64,000 nt of DNA from Nematostella vectensis (taxonomy: Eukaryota; Cnidaria; Anthozoa; Actiniaria; Edwardsiidae): contig NC_064048.1 of NCBI RefSeq assembly GCF_932526225.1, positions 9,262,515 to 9,326,514 of the forward strand, written 5' to 3'. A program made the translations under genes and the position numbers. Below the pieces are notes generated by a model. It was not told the origin of the DNA. It did no database searches and saw nothing but the letters and a program-made list of their open reading frames with translations. Below, one piece after another: positions 49,757 through 61,100 of the stretch. Within the stretch, counting starts at the first letter, position 1. Each line of letters begins with the position of its first letter.

Positions 49757-50454
49757 CTCTTGACCATTTTAATACACAATTCCTTTAGGAACGATATTAC
49801 ACCCCTAAAATACAAACCTGCTTGGTACTTGAATATTCTAGTTTTCTTGCTCTCTCGAGGTTTGTTGTTGTGGACTGGAAAAGTAAATTCCGGTCTAATC
49901 GCCAACGTAATTAGCATTTGACTTACAGCATTAGACAAAAAAAAATTCGCTCAAACATCAAATCTACCACGAAACACAAAAATGTAATTATTCCTTGCAG
50001 AGTGAAGAGATTAACTGTTCCGTTCATCAAATATATCGCTCTAGGGGTGATCAGTTCCAGCCTGATTTCCCGGGTTCTTTGGCAGGACAAAGTAGCTCAG
50101 AATAAAATACGTGCGGCAACAACACAATAGCTGCCTCGATAGGAGCTCACAAGTAGATTTATTCATCTCGCCATCTGCACTGCACTAGCCAATCACAAGC
50201 GGGGAATCTGACAGCTTGTCGCGGAGTTTTCAAGTATCGATGACATGACAAAGAGCTTAGCGATAGCCCAATGCGTGCTTTCCGGGTATCCTGTCGTTGA
50301 CGTCCGAACAACCGATGAACAAATATCTCCTGGTGTTTTATACTGCAGTAATCCCCGGGAAACATTTAAAGCCACTCCAGTAGATAACCGCTCATCTGGC
50401 ACGTCACACTGTCCACAGTGACAATATTATTATAGGGAGGGGGAAGGCAACAGT
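49757..50454. other. Intergenic, no supported gene
   Basis: Short open frames occur on both strands (for example plus 49918-50130, minus 50159-50402), but none has a recognisable domain, splice context or repeated codon signature. Confidence 0.4.
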
Positions 50455-50735
50455 GGAACCTTTGTCCTCTGTGGGATTGGAAGAGGCAAGGGTGCACTTT
50501 TGTCCTCTGTGGGAGGGGGAGAGGCAAGAATGCACTTTTGTCCTCTGTGGGAGGGGAAGGGGCAAGGGTGCACTTTTGTCCTCTGTGGGAGGGGAAGAGG
50601 CAAGGGTGCACTTTTGTCCTCTGTGGGAGGGGAAGAGGCAAGGGTGCACTTTTGTCCTCTGTGGGAGGGGGAGAGGCAAGAGTGCACTTTTGTCCTTTGG
50701 GGGAGGTGGATAGGGCAACAGTCCTCTGTAGGAAG
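50455..50735. repeat. 38-bp minisatellite, about seven copies
   Basis: The unit runs tttgtcctctgtgggagg, then ggagaggcaagggtgcact. As 38 is not a multiple of three, Leu/Pro/Ser-rich open frames appear in all frames and are artefacts. Confidence 0.95.
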
Positions 50736-51564
50736 GGATAGGCAACACTTTTTTCCTCTATATAAATGAATTGTTTTAGCTCGTAGGTGGATACGACATA
50801 AAAAAAGATAATTTGAATTGAACTTTTTGTTCTCGGGGTAAGGTCCGCTTTCGCAGGCTCATAAGTATTGAATGAATGAGCATGTATCCAGGTTTGGGAG
50901 CAGCAGTGTTTGCTTCGTTTACTTCTACCCTTCTACTCCCGGGCCTTTAAGTGCATAGCCTTGAAACCAGCCACCGCCCCACTTATGTGTTTCTAAAATT
51001 AAATGACGCCCAGGGTGCTTAAACTAGCATTAAGAAAACAAATTGGTGTTTGCTCATTTAGACGCCGTGAGTTTCAATTAATTTCTTGCAATCCAAAATG
51101 TGGCGCATGTTTGAGGACGGTGTTTATTCGGGAGGACATCTACGTGGTTTTCAAATCCCGTGCAACAAAATGTAGTTGTTAAAATGTTATAGTCAAGCCA
51201 GAAAAAAAGAGAACAAAGACATTACAGTGTAATCGTGCTAAATAAACTAAATAGTATTTCACTAGTTTTTGTAAACCACTCTGCCTATCTAAGAGGAAGT
51301 CCCATGATCTTATCGTATATGGGCGGGCAGGAAACATGTCATGAAAATAGTGATTCGCAGCACAGACGCGTACCAAGGATTGGCTAAGAGTAGGGGGGGG
51401 GGGGGGGGGGTGTACGCAGTCATATGAAAAAGCATAGTATTTGAATATTCCTTAATAAGAAATTGGACCCACTTTTTGACCTACGAGGGGGGGGAGGGGT
51501 TCGCGCACCCCCCCCCCCCCCCCCCCCCCTGTGTGTACGCGCCTGAAGAATGAACACATGTTTG
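50736..51564. other. Intergenic with G and C homopolymers
   Basis: G runs near 51394-51411 and 51488-51494 and a C run near 51509-51530, around copies of a phrase tgtacgc. No gene seen. Confidence 0.5.
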
Positions 51565-51911
51565 GTTCTTAGACGTTTGATCGTGGTTCCTCCCTCATTC
51601 TACGTAATACTTTTACTTGTACATCCATGAATAAGAAACTTGCAAACACTTACACAGATTCGTTTGAATCCGTATACGTATATAAAAATGACGTTACCCG
51701 GTACCTTTCAGCGTTTTCAAACGTTTGAATCCGTGTTAGTGTGGACGGCTGGATCCAGGCGAACACGAGTGTGGACGCGAATCAAGTAATGCGTTTTCGG
51801 ATGTTACTAAAACGGGGAACGGGGAACAGGGATCTGGGAACGAGTGATCAGCGGTAGGGCACAGCGATGTAGCAACCTCACGTGCGTCTCTTTGGCTCTT
51901 CTCTCGTTAAA

Positions 51912-52251
51912 ATGGATGGTAAAAGAAATCTCTGACTCTGTTTCTAAGAATTATGAATAATTCCTGCGCCCATTGAATCGAATCTAATGTATTTCTCTTA
52001 TTTTAGATGTGATAGAGATCAAGTCAAGTGAAAGTTATGTTGAAAGGGATAATATGATAACAGTTTGCTTGGGTAGTTTAGTGCGAGCTAAAACCGCAAT
52101 GGTAAACTTGAAAAGAGATTTATGGAAAGATATTTTGATGTTGAAAGCTGCTGTTTTCCTTTTACAAGTTCAACAATGTCTGAGCTTGAGTCTGAGCTTG
52201 AGCTGTAATAAAGTGTACAGAGGAGCAAATAAGATGGGGCCAGAAAAGTAA
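51912..52251 (+). pseudogene. Small gene or fragment, copy 1 (plus strand)
   Basis: ATG-GAT-G (51912-51918), a GT donor and an exon from 52007 splice in frame to give an 83-residue product that opens MDDVIEIKSSESYVERD and continues MITVCLGSLVRAKTAMVNLK. After about residue 44 it runs into unrelated sequence and low-complexity Leu-Ser repeats. The donor here is GTAAAA, poorer than the GTAAGT of copy 2. No family recognised. It could be a live orphan gene, but the abrupt end of similarity suggests a truncated duplicate. Confidence 0.45.
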
Positions 52252-52349
52252 TAACATTTTGCAATAGTCTAATTTAGTAAACAGTCAACTTGGTGTTAGA
52301 GAAAAGAAGGGTCGTGGTCACGGAAAACAGCAGCTTTCAACATCAATAA

Positions 52350-52686
52350 TCATAAAAATACTGAAAACAGCACCTCAAATTTGTAAAGAGTGCTTTTCAT
52401 CACTATGGAATGAGAATTTGAAGTCATGGCAATGTAGGATTGCAAAAATATCCACGGATTCAAAATATGTTTCCATAAATCTCTTTTCAAGTTTACCATT
52501 GCGATTTTAGCTTGCACTAAACTACCCAAGCAAAATGTTATCATATTATCCCTTTCAACATACTTTTCACTTGACTTGATCTCTATCACATCTAAAATAA
52601 GAGAAACGTATTAGATTCGATTCAATGGGCGCATGAATTATTCATAATTCTTAGAAACAGAGTCAGAGATTTCACTTACCATCCAT
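52350..52686 (-). CDS. Small gene, copy 2 (minus strand)
   Basis: ATG at 52686, exon 1 ending at 52680 with a good GTAAGT donor, exon 2 from 52591 to the stop at 52350-52352; the joined product is about 82 residues. It shares the N-terminal 44 residues with copy 1, with few substitutions (E to K, V to F, R to Q, T to I), then has a different C-terminus (WIFLQSYIAM region). Given the intact splice sites this is the likelier functional copy. Function unknown. Confidence 0.45.
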
Positions 52687-52840
52687 TTTAACGAGAGAAG
52701 AGCCAAAGAGACGCACTTGAGGTTGCTACATCGCTGTGCCCTACCGCTGATCACTCGTTCCCAGATCCCTGTTCTTAGACGTTTGACCGTGGTTCCTCCC
52801 TCATTCTACGCGATACTTTTACTTGTACATCCATGAATGA

Positions 52841-53099
52841 GGGGCCGTCCACACTAACACGGATTCGTTTCAAAATAAGTATACTTTTTGATACGTTTAG
52901 GCCTTCCGTACTAGCACGGAGGTGGGATCCAGCGAATCCGGATACTTTTGAAAACGCTGTTGAAAGTGAATCTAAATGAATCCGTATACTTTGGTCCGTA
53001 GTGTGGACGGTAGAATCCGTATCAAAATGAAAACGATGGCGTCTATCGCAGGCGCGCTCTGCTTTGAGTACGCGCATATCATAAAGTGTGGACGACCCC
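52841..53099. mobile_element. 259-bp MITE, GGGGCCGTCCACACT ends
   Basis: The left end GGGGCCGTCCACACT and the reverse complement of the right end GGGGTCGTCCACACT match at 14 of 15 bases. The interior repeats ggattcg, gaatccg and gtgtggacgg. A related, more decayed stretch lies at about 51650-51785 (gtgttagtgtggacgg). Confidence 0.75.
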
Positions 53100-53694
53100 T
53101 TAGTTGACCTCCAGTGAGCGCAAATGTGTACAGTACGTGTCAAAATTCAATCCCTCGTGACCATTGTTTATCCATAATAACTCCCCCGGACTGTTCCTTT
53201 CGCGCGAAGCTACTCGAAAATATTGATTATGATTCACAAGAATAACTCCAGCAGGATAGATATTTATTATCAAGATTATACGTTGGCTAATTTTGAAGAA
53301 CCTATAATTATTATAAAGCCGGAACGCAAATCAAATCGTGTTTGTTTACAATCAGAACAACGGGCATTGATAATCGTCTTTGTTCTCAGGTAGCGTAGAC
53401 CCAAAATAATTGCTAATGAAATCAATACATAAAACGTATTGACGGCTTCCTTAGGATCAATATCACAAAATCACAAAACTTGTTGGTGTTATGTTGTGGA
53501 CGTGTTTTTTCTTTAAATTGCAAAAGAACAAAGTACACATAGCCTTGATAGCCTCATCGCGAATGGGCACAGGGCCCTTTGATTCTTTGTCGCTGGAGTA
53601 TTGCGTATACCCAAACGCTTACAGACTTGTTAACGTTCCATTTCCAAGCCAAGAATGTCATGTCAAGTTTTTCAAGCTCGAGCTTGGCTTTGTT

Positions 53695-54069
53695 CTACCC
53701 CGCATTCCTTAGCGATACGCTCTCGAATGATATTTTATTTATGGAATATCGTCTTCGCATCAAACCACGATTCTCCATCTCGATCATTCTCTCCTGTAAG
53801 CCTTGTACGCTACGGATACTCTTTAAGCGCCACCAGAACGCAGACATCAATCCAAATCCAACAATAAACAGTCCTGCGGCAACAATGCGATATATCTTTC
53901 CTTTGTAGTAGATAAACTCAGTGCAATTGTTATTTTTCTTGCAGTTTTTGACATCGTGAAAAGCCAGCGACAAAAATATAAAGCAAAGTGTTATCAGTAT
54001 CACACCAGCACAGATACACGAACCATTGACGATGAATTGCCTTCGATCTCTAGCGACATTGTGTTCCAT
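53695..54069 (-). CDS. Two-pass membrane protein candidate (124 aa)
   Basis: A single-exon ORF. Hydrophobic segment 1 spans about residues 14-37 (GVILITLCFIFLSLAF), segment 2 about residues 62-82 (IVAAGLFIVGFGLMSAFWW). Between them is a small Cys-containing loop (NCKKNNNCTEF) with an NCT glycosylation site, consistent with a loop outside the cytosol. The tail is basic and Arg/Glu-rich (SVQGLQERMIEMENRGL). Both ends are probably cytoplasmic. Looks like a real small integral membrane protein; no family recognised. Confidence 0.65.
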   Translation of the reverse strand: MEHNVARDRRQFIVNGSCICAGVILITLCFIFLSLAFHDVKNCKKNNNCTEFIYYKGKIYRIVAAGLFIVGFGLMSAFWWRLKSIRSVQGLQERMIEMENRGLMRRRYSINKISFESVSLRNAG

Positions 54070-54339
54070 ACACCACCGTTAAGGTACTTCTAGCGTCGGT
54101 TAACCTGACAGGTTTAATCGTGCTAATTATGTAGAATATTTTCGAGTGATCCAAATCGCAAATGTAAGGTAAACGAGGACGCTTCCTTTGTGGTTGTTTT
54201 TTGATCTTGTTTACCACCATCAAGTATCTTCTTTGAGCACTAATAAACCTCGAAGTCACTGGTCTCACTTCCCGTCAAACCTGCACGATGGGTTTTTACT
54301 TTTAACTTGGAGTTTTGCAAAACGTCAAAAGTAGGGGTG

Positions 54340-55000
54340 CAACACTGATGTTTCCCCTTTTGACCCTATTGCGTTACCATATGGGAACTTAGCACAGGGG
54401 GAGGGGGACAAGCAGTATTGATGTTTCTCCTTTTGACCCCATTGCGTGACCATATGGGACCACTTAGCACAGGGGGAGGGGGACAAGCAGTATTGATGTT
54501 TCTCCTTTTGACCCCATTGCGTGACCATATGGTACCACTAAGCACAGGGGGAGGGGGACAAACAGTATTGATGTTTCTCCTTTTGACCCCATTGCGTGAC
54601 CATATGGGACCACTAAGCACAGGGGGAGGGGGACAAACAGTATTGATGTTTCCCCTTTTGACCTCATTGCGTGACCATATGGGACCACTTAGCACAGGGG
54701 GAGGGGTAGAGGGGGACAAGCAGTATTGATGTTTCCCCTTTTGACCCCATTGCGTGACCATATGGGACCACTTAGCACAGGGGGAGGGGGACAAGCAGTA
54801 TTGATGTTTCCCCTTTTGACCCCATTGCGCGACCATATGGGACCACTAAGCACAGGGGGAGGGGGACAAGCAGTATTGATGTTTCCCCTTTTGACCCCAT
54901 TGCGCGACCATATGGGACCACTAAGCACAGGGGAAGGGGGACAAGCAGTATTGATGTTTCCCCTTTTGACCCCATTGCGCGACCATATGGGACCATGGCA
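54340..55000. repeat. 75-bp minisatellite, about nine copies
   Basis: The unit contains gatgtttctccttttgaccc, cattgcgtgaccatatggga and agcacagggggagggggac. As 75 is a multiple of three, open frames of up to 156 codons run through on both strands; these are repeats, not genes. One unit has a small GGGTAGA insertion. Confidence 0.95.
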
Positions 55001-56236
55001 GCCCAGAGAAATACAGAGAAAAGAGGTCTCTGCTAGCAGGGAATCCTTTCCTTGGATTGCTTGTTATTTTTAGACCAAAAATCCATTGATTGCGAATCCT
55101 AGACCCGCCCCTACCTTCTCGTAGCTGTTTTTTTAAGAACCTCTGGTTTCCAGGATAATCGAAGAACCGTCAAATCCGCGGCCCAAAAGGGACTTTCAAG
55201 GCATATTCTCTTGTATTTTAGGTAATGTCTCATACATTAAATGTATTTTTGGCTGATAAAAGGCTACGCCTTTGCAATTGCTATCGTTTCTCCGTTCTCT
55301 TATACATATGATTGCATGCGCACACCCACCACCCAACACTCAATACGGACCTGAAATTGTCATGCCAGAGTAAACCGGTATAAAGTTCCTTTAAGACTCG
55401 AGGTTTGGCACGTTTGAACATATTTTTATGTTTAACGAAATCCTTATTTAAGACCCATTTCCCGGCTGACGATAAATGGAAATGGCAGCACTTATCAAAA
55501 TAGTTTACGGGAACAAATGACTGATTTAGCTCAATAGATATAGCTCTTCAATTTGATCCCGAGACTTCAAATGCTGCACGTGGTGAAACGGGAAAATATT
55601 AATAGAAATAAAACGTTCACCTGTTCGATCAAGCCGGTAGAAACTAAATGAGTTATATTTCAGTCAAACTGCAGATTATTTATGAACAATAAGAGCCACA
55701 ATGAATTGTTGTCCAACAAAACACTTTTTATTGAGCTAAGTTTTTAGTTACTTCTTCATATGTATTCAGCTTTAGATCATTTCCTTAGAATGCTTGTAGC
55801 TTTGTTTAATCTGAAACGCGCAAGGTCATAAAAGATTAAAAGTTTGTGGGCCAAATGAAATTTTCTTTAATCAAGAGTCAGTCGTGTAGTAATACATCAA
55901 GTAAAAACGAACTTGATGTAAAACAATCAAAATGTAAATACAGACGCTAATTGAGTCCAACGCGACTTCAAAGAGAGCATACGATGCATATAGAACAGGC
56001 TTGAGTCAAAAAGGTAAACATAACATATAGCTCACGTTTACTTTTGTTGGCACATAACCTATATGAATTGAGAATACATACATAATGGACTTGCAATTGT
56101 AGTGAAATCCTGCTGAGTACCTACTAGCTGTCACAAAATATGCTAGGTTCGATTGTTATCGCTAATTGTAGTTTCTTTTTTAACCCGCTTGTAATTGCTG
56201 AATAATAGTCACCTGTTTATTTTTATAGCTTTAGAG
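55001..56236. other. Upstream region of the K2P channel gene, no other gene seen
   Basis: AT-rich intergenic sequence. The coding exon is preceded by an acceptor-like tttttatag (to 56228), suggesting an upstream non-coding exon that I could not place. Confidence 0.45.
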
Positions 56237-57507
56237 ATGCATCAGCTAACAAGGACTCTCCTTATCCGAAGTACAGTACTATTTGTGTACAGTTTGCTTA
56301 GTGCATGGCTCTTCTATGAACTAGAAAAAGAATCAGTTTCCAGCGCCGTAACAGCTGATCATATGATCGCTGGTATAAAGCGAGAGCTGAAGACGAAGTA
56401 TAACATTAGTGAAAATGTAACCAGTAGACTTCTACAGACTGTGGTAGAGGCAGAGACCGTAAGAAGGAGATTGGACTGGACATTTGCACGCTCACTTTTC
56501 TTCGTCTTTACTTCACTCTCGACCATAGGTAAGACGCTTAAATAATAAAGACGTCCAAAAAGCTTTCAGGGTCCACTTTAAAACATTAGTCTGGGGTGAA
56601 GAATTTAGGAATTTGACAAATGTAAGTTTGTACGGCCTATAGATCTATAAAATGCTAAGCTAACTTTCATGGTTTATTACCAGTGATGATCGCTTTTTGT
56701 ATCATTTCTTGCAAACATGCGGCATATCAGTTTTGTTTTTAATTTCTATGTCAGAATGTAAGATTCTTTTCATCCCAACATTATGAAATATCTTATCGTA
56801 GCTCAAATGAACATCTGACAGTATTCAATGCAGGATTTCTTATCAATTTCGGATTGAACCTTGTTATTTATTTTGTTTTGCCAGGTTATGGGAACATTAC
56901 TCCTAAACGAGCCACATCTCAGATCATCTTCGTCCTGTTTTGCATTTTCGGGCTTCCTGTGATGATGTTGGCACTCAAAACAGCGGGAGACATCATCGCA
57001 GCTGGTCTTAAAACGGGCATTATTTTTACCGAAAGGCACGTATTCAACAACACAGAAATCAGCGACAGAGGTCTCAAAATTAAAACTGTCATTTTATCTA
57101 TGATGGCATCCGTCGCCGCCCTTGGTACAATGGCTTGTGTACAGTCCTATGTGGACGGGTGGACGGTAATTGAGAGTTTCTATGCATGGGGGGTAACCTT
57201 CTCTACGATTGGTTTCGGAGACTATGTTCCATATCTAGCCTTTGACAAAACATTCCTTGCCCATCATGATAAATACGCTGCCATTACAACGACAGCTCTC
57301 ATGGCGGCGACATTGTGCCCTTTTCTGTTCATGCTTTCGTTAGTCTCGTGTACGTTAAGCTCTATTTTAGACGCAGTCGAAGTTTTCAAACCTTTCTCTA
57401 GTTTGAAAGAGTCATGTAACTGCATCAGACCCAGGATCACTAGGGACAAGAGTGATATGAGCGATCCTACCCCTGCCAAACCACCCATTTGCGCGGAATC
57501 TATGTAA
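56237..57507 (+). CDS. Two-pore-domain potassium channel (K2P)
   Basis: Background K+ channel subunit of the plasma membrane that dimerises and sets resting potential. Exons 56237-56528 and 56885-57507, 915 bp, 304 residues plus stop. TM1 at about residues 8-28; a cap loop with NIS and NVT sites (56-62); pore 1 TSLSTIGYGNITP (filter GYG 98-100); TM2 about 110-130; TM3 about 165-187; pore 2 VTFSTIGFGDYVPY (filter GFG 207-209); TM4 follows. The intron splits the first Gly codon of the pore 1 filter, a position I recall as recurrent in K2P genes. Both filters are intact. The length is at the short end for the family. Which K2P subfamily it belongs to cannot be told by eye. The C-terminal residues and stop lie in the first unit of a tandem repeat. 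Confidence 0.92.
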
Positions 57508-57740
57508 ATGCATCCTTCCAACCGATGGATTTTTACCGAAACACCCTCTAAAATGGAATGAAGCAGACCTGCCAACCAATGTATTTGCGCAGAAACCATC
57601 CTAATGCAATCAATATACCTGCCAACCAATGGATTTGAACCGAAAACGTGAATGCAATCGTAGACTGAATGACATCAATAAACCTGCCAATCAATGGACA
57701 GGCGCAGAAACCATCTGATGAATGCAACCGCAGACCAACC
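57470..57740. repeat. Degenerate repeat of 40-70 bp spanning the K2P C-terminus and 3' UTR
   Basis: Each unit has cctgccaa(a/c)c, atttgcgc or a variant, g(a/g)aa and aatgca. The first unit carries the last coding codons and the TAA at 57505-57507; at least three further copies follow (near 57570, 57620 and 57685). Confidence 0.7.
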
Positions 57741-58103
57741 AACTCCAACGCGTCGATTTGCTCAGAGCAACAGTAGACCAACCAACAACTCTAGGGGGAG
57801 GGGGGAACTGCCAACAGTAAACCCATCTTGTGCATATAGTTCAAGTTGGAAGAGGAGGTGGAGTATAACGATAGCTTCAATGCAGGCTTTTGCATCTGAA
57901 ACATTTAATGCTCTAGAAACATATGAAAATATTTGTTTTTATTGCGGCATGTTTCGAGCACGCCGTGATAAGTAATATTAAAAATTGAATATCGCATTTG
58001 ATTGAAATCAAAACTTAAATTAATTTAAATCAAATCAAAACTTAAATTTTACTTGCTCAGCAATCAAAATGTGATTCAGTATCAAAGTTGTGTGTAATAG
58101 CCT
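57741..58103. other. Short interval between K2P and coiled-coil genes
   Basis: Convergent 3' flanks. AT-rich with a local taaattaatttaaatc direct repeat near 58010-58045. No gene seen. Confidence 0.45.
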
Positions 58104-61100
58104 TTAAAACGCCTCACCATCACTACCAAAACCGAAAAGTGCGTCTGAATCAAACCAGTTAAGATCGCTCCCCATTTTCTTCTTGGGTGCAGTTGGTTTG
58201 AATGGGCTCTTTTTCTTTCCAGCAGCACTAGTAGCTTGCGTCGATTTTGCCTGGGGCACCACAAAAACAACAAGTTATATTCATCATATAGCAGTCAACG
58301 CAAAATATTTTGATAAAATAACTTGAAAAGGCGATAGAAGGTAGGGGACTCCAATAAAAACAGACGGGGATGATCTTCGGCAGAATCAATTTTAACCCTA
58401 AGAGATAACAATTTGAATGTGGTCAACACAAATTATTATCTCTAAAAGATAGCACTAAAAGATAGGAAAAATTGCTGTTGAAGCAATTTTTAGCTCTAGA
58501 CACTAGAAATAAACACAACTTCAGTTTACCGAGACGTCACAATCGAACACATCTCTTTTTTATATACTTTTCCGATTGCACTCGATCTTTTACATTCGCA
58601 CTATTGTCAGTCACGGCTACCTCCTTCCCCTTGTTAAACAGTTTCTAGCAGACTAGGCAAGATTGGCAGCTATGCCCATTAGAGCTATTGTCGGTCACGG
58701 CTACCTCCTTCCCCTTGTTAAACAGTTTCTAGCAGACTGGGTATTAGTAGAGAATGCACCGAATTAGCCTTGGATGTGCGTCTGTTGTTTGTCTGTTTAC
58801 CTGTTTGACTATCTGGTTGTTTGTCAGTATACCTGTTTTCCCGTCTGATTGTTTGTCAGTATACCTGTTTGTCAGTGTAATTGTTTGTCTGCATACCTGT
58901 TTGACCGCCTGGTTGTTTGTCTGCATTCCTGTTTGACTATCTGGTTGTTTGTCAGTATACCTGTTTGTCAGTGTAATTGTTTGTCTGCATACCTGTTTGA
59001 CCGCCTGGTTGTTCGTCTGCATTCCTGTTTGTCATTCTGCCTGACTGTCCTTTTTGTCTGTCTGTTTGACTGTCTTGCCTGTTTATCTGTCAAAATACCT
59101 GTCTGTCTATATACCTGTTTTTCGTCTAACTTTATGTTTGTATCTTGTTTGGCTGTCTATCCGCCCGCCCGTCCCGCTTTCTGTGTAACCTGTTTCCTTG
59201 TATGTCAGTCTTTCCATCCGCCCGTTTTTCGTCCTGTTTCATTGTTATTGCGCACACGTCTTGACTCTGCCCAGGTACTAAAGTCAAGCCGCTACAACTT
59301 GTCCCGACAGACAGAGGGCTTCGTCGTGAACCTGGTCTCAAATGACGCTAAACGGATGGAGAAGTTGGTGTTTTACCTCATGAATTTTTCTCAAGTCTTG
59401 TATGAAACTCTCTTTGCTGTTCCAATCATTGTCCTCCGTGTCGACTGGTAGGGATTAGCATGTTTCACTCTGTTCACTCTGATGATAATTCTAATTTATT
59501 TCCTATCCGGAGTGTTCTCGAGATATCGAAAAGAGCAGTTCAAGTTCACAGACAAGAGACTAACTGCAATGAATGAGATAATCTCAGGGAGTCTGGACGA
59601 CACTGGAAAATGTACAAATGACTAAATGTCTCAAACGTCTTCCTGGTAAACTGGAGTACCGTCTGGGTTAGTCTGGCAGTGGGTTTAGTGTCCGAGAAAA
59701 GACAGCTGCTGTGTCTTGCAGGCGCATTTCTTCATAGGTCTTAGCTATTAGTACTTGACAAGGCCACAGTCAACGTGGATTACCGGACTGACCGGTTAGT
59801 GCAACAGGTTATACGGGATAAGTTTGCTGACGTCACTGTGCTGACCATCGCGCATCCAGTCAATACTATTAGGGACTATGACAAGGTGGTTGTCATGGAT
59901 GCTGGTCGCGTGGTTGAGTACGGTGAGCCCGAGATACTTGCCAGGAAAAATGAAGGTTTCTTTGTACATCTGATAAAATGATAAAAAGGAAGCCTCAAGC
60001 CTATTAAAGCAAGATCTGACGTCTTGACAAAGGAGCACGAGTTCTCACTAAACGTGAGACCGATGAGCCGATTGACAGCGTTGGAAATGTTATGCTCCGA
60101 ATACCTTTCGCATGAATAAAGTGCTCAAACTCTTCCAGAGCGTCGTAAACCAGCCAAAATCACCGCGATCTTGGGAGAAGACCATCGCATCTCGAATGGC
60201 AATAGCGACTCCTGATGGTTGTTGCACTAACCAGTTCGATGTGTAACTTTTCTTCCCTGGCCCATCTCATCTTTCCTGGAGAAACCCTCTCTTTTATGGA
60301 ATTGGAATAAAAGGTTGCTAAAAGTAGACAATGACAACGTTCTTAAGACGATGTAGTCCGCCACAAAACTGTTTCGACGAAAAACGTTTCACCGACGTTT
60401 TTTTTTTTCAATAGAATAGTGTATTCTGCCATAAACATTGCACCTAATTTTTTAATAGAATGGTGTATTCCGCCGCAGAACTTACAATACCATTACGTAA
60501 TCAGAGGTTATCTTTGCCAACACAAGATTAGTATTCCTCCGCAAATTAGGGGCTAACTCGGTTACACTAAACTACTATCCCTTAGCAAATGCAAACATAC
60601 TGAGCAAAATAGACACTCATTCTAGATTTGACCCCACTTGTTAAGCAGTTGCTGTCACACGAGGCAAGAGTGGCAAAAATGCAATAAATGCACACCCCCC
60701 TCCCCTCATGAATCTCATGGATATCGAATAGAGGCTGTTTCATAATATATAATGAGTTGCTATTGATTTGAAATAGGGAATACCTCCAAACAAATACTGA
60801 AGGGAACACTTGTCTACAGTTTCATGTAAAGCTCTTTTACTAACCACTACCGCCATAATTATTCGAGCAATGCAAGCGATAATACGCTCTTACCGGTGAT
60901 TTCTCATACAAAGAGTCTTCAGTATCAATGTCTGGAAACAGCTCCTTGAATTTTGATAACTCTTCGGATTCTTCTTCTTGTACTTTTAACTACATACGAA
61001 ATATTTCATTAATAAGTACTACAATACAGTCGTTACTGTTGTTATGATGGTAAGAACTAGTTTAATTGCTGTTCCTTCTAGTTCTGATGTTGCTGCCGCC

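Larger units (their letters stand above)
51565..52842. repeat. Large inverted duplication flanked by a direct repeat
   Basis: Arms 51825-52128 and 52470-52773 are each 304 bp and near-identical in inverted orientation, with no length difference. The 341-bp centre carries another perfect 23-bp inverted repeat (52137-52159 with 52322-52344). A 68-bp direct repeat (51565-51632 and 52771-52838, starting gttcttagacgtttga) brackets the unit. The arms contain the first exons of a small gene, present twice in convergent orientation. Confidence 0.85.

Noticed and set aside
50366..50769. Leu/Pro/Ser- or Gly-rich open frames
   Set aside because: Translations of the 38-bp minisatellite in several frames at once.
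54325..55073. Open frames of 70-156 codons on both strands
   Set aside because: Produced by the 75-bp tandem repeat, which is a multiple of three; no non-repeat protein sequence.
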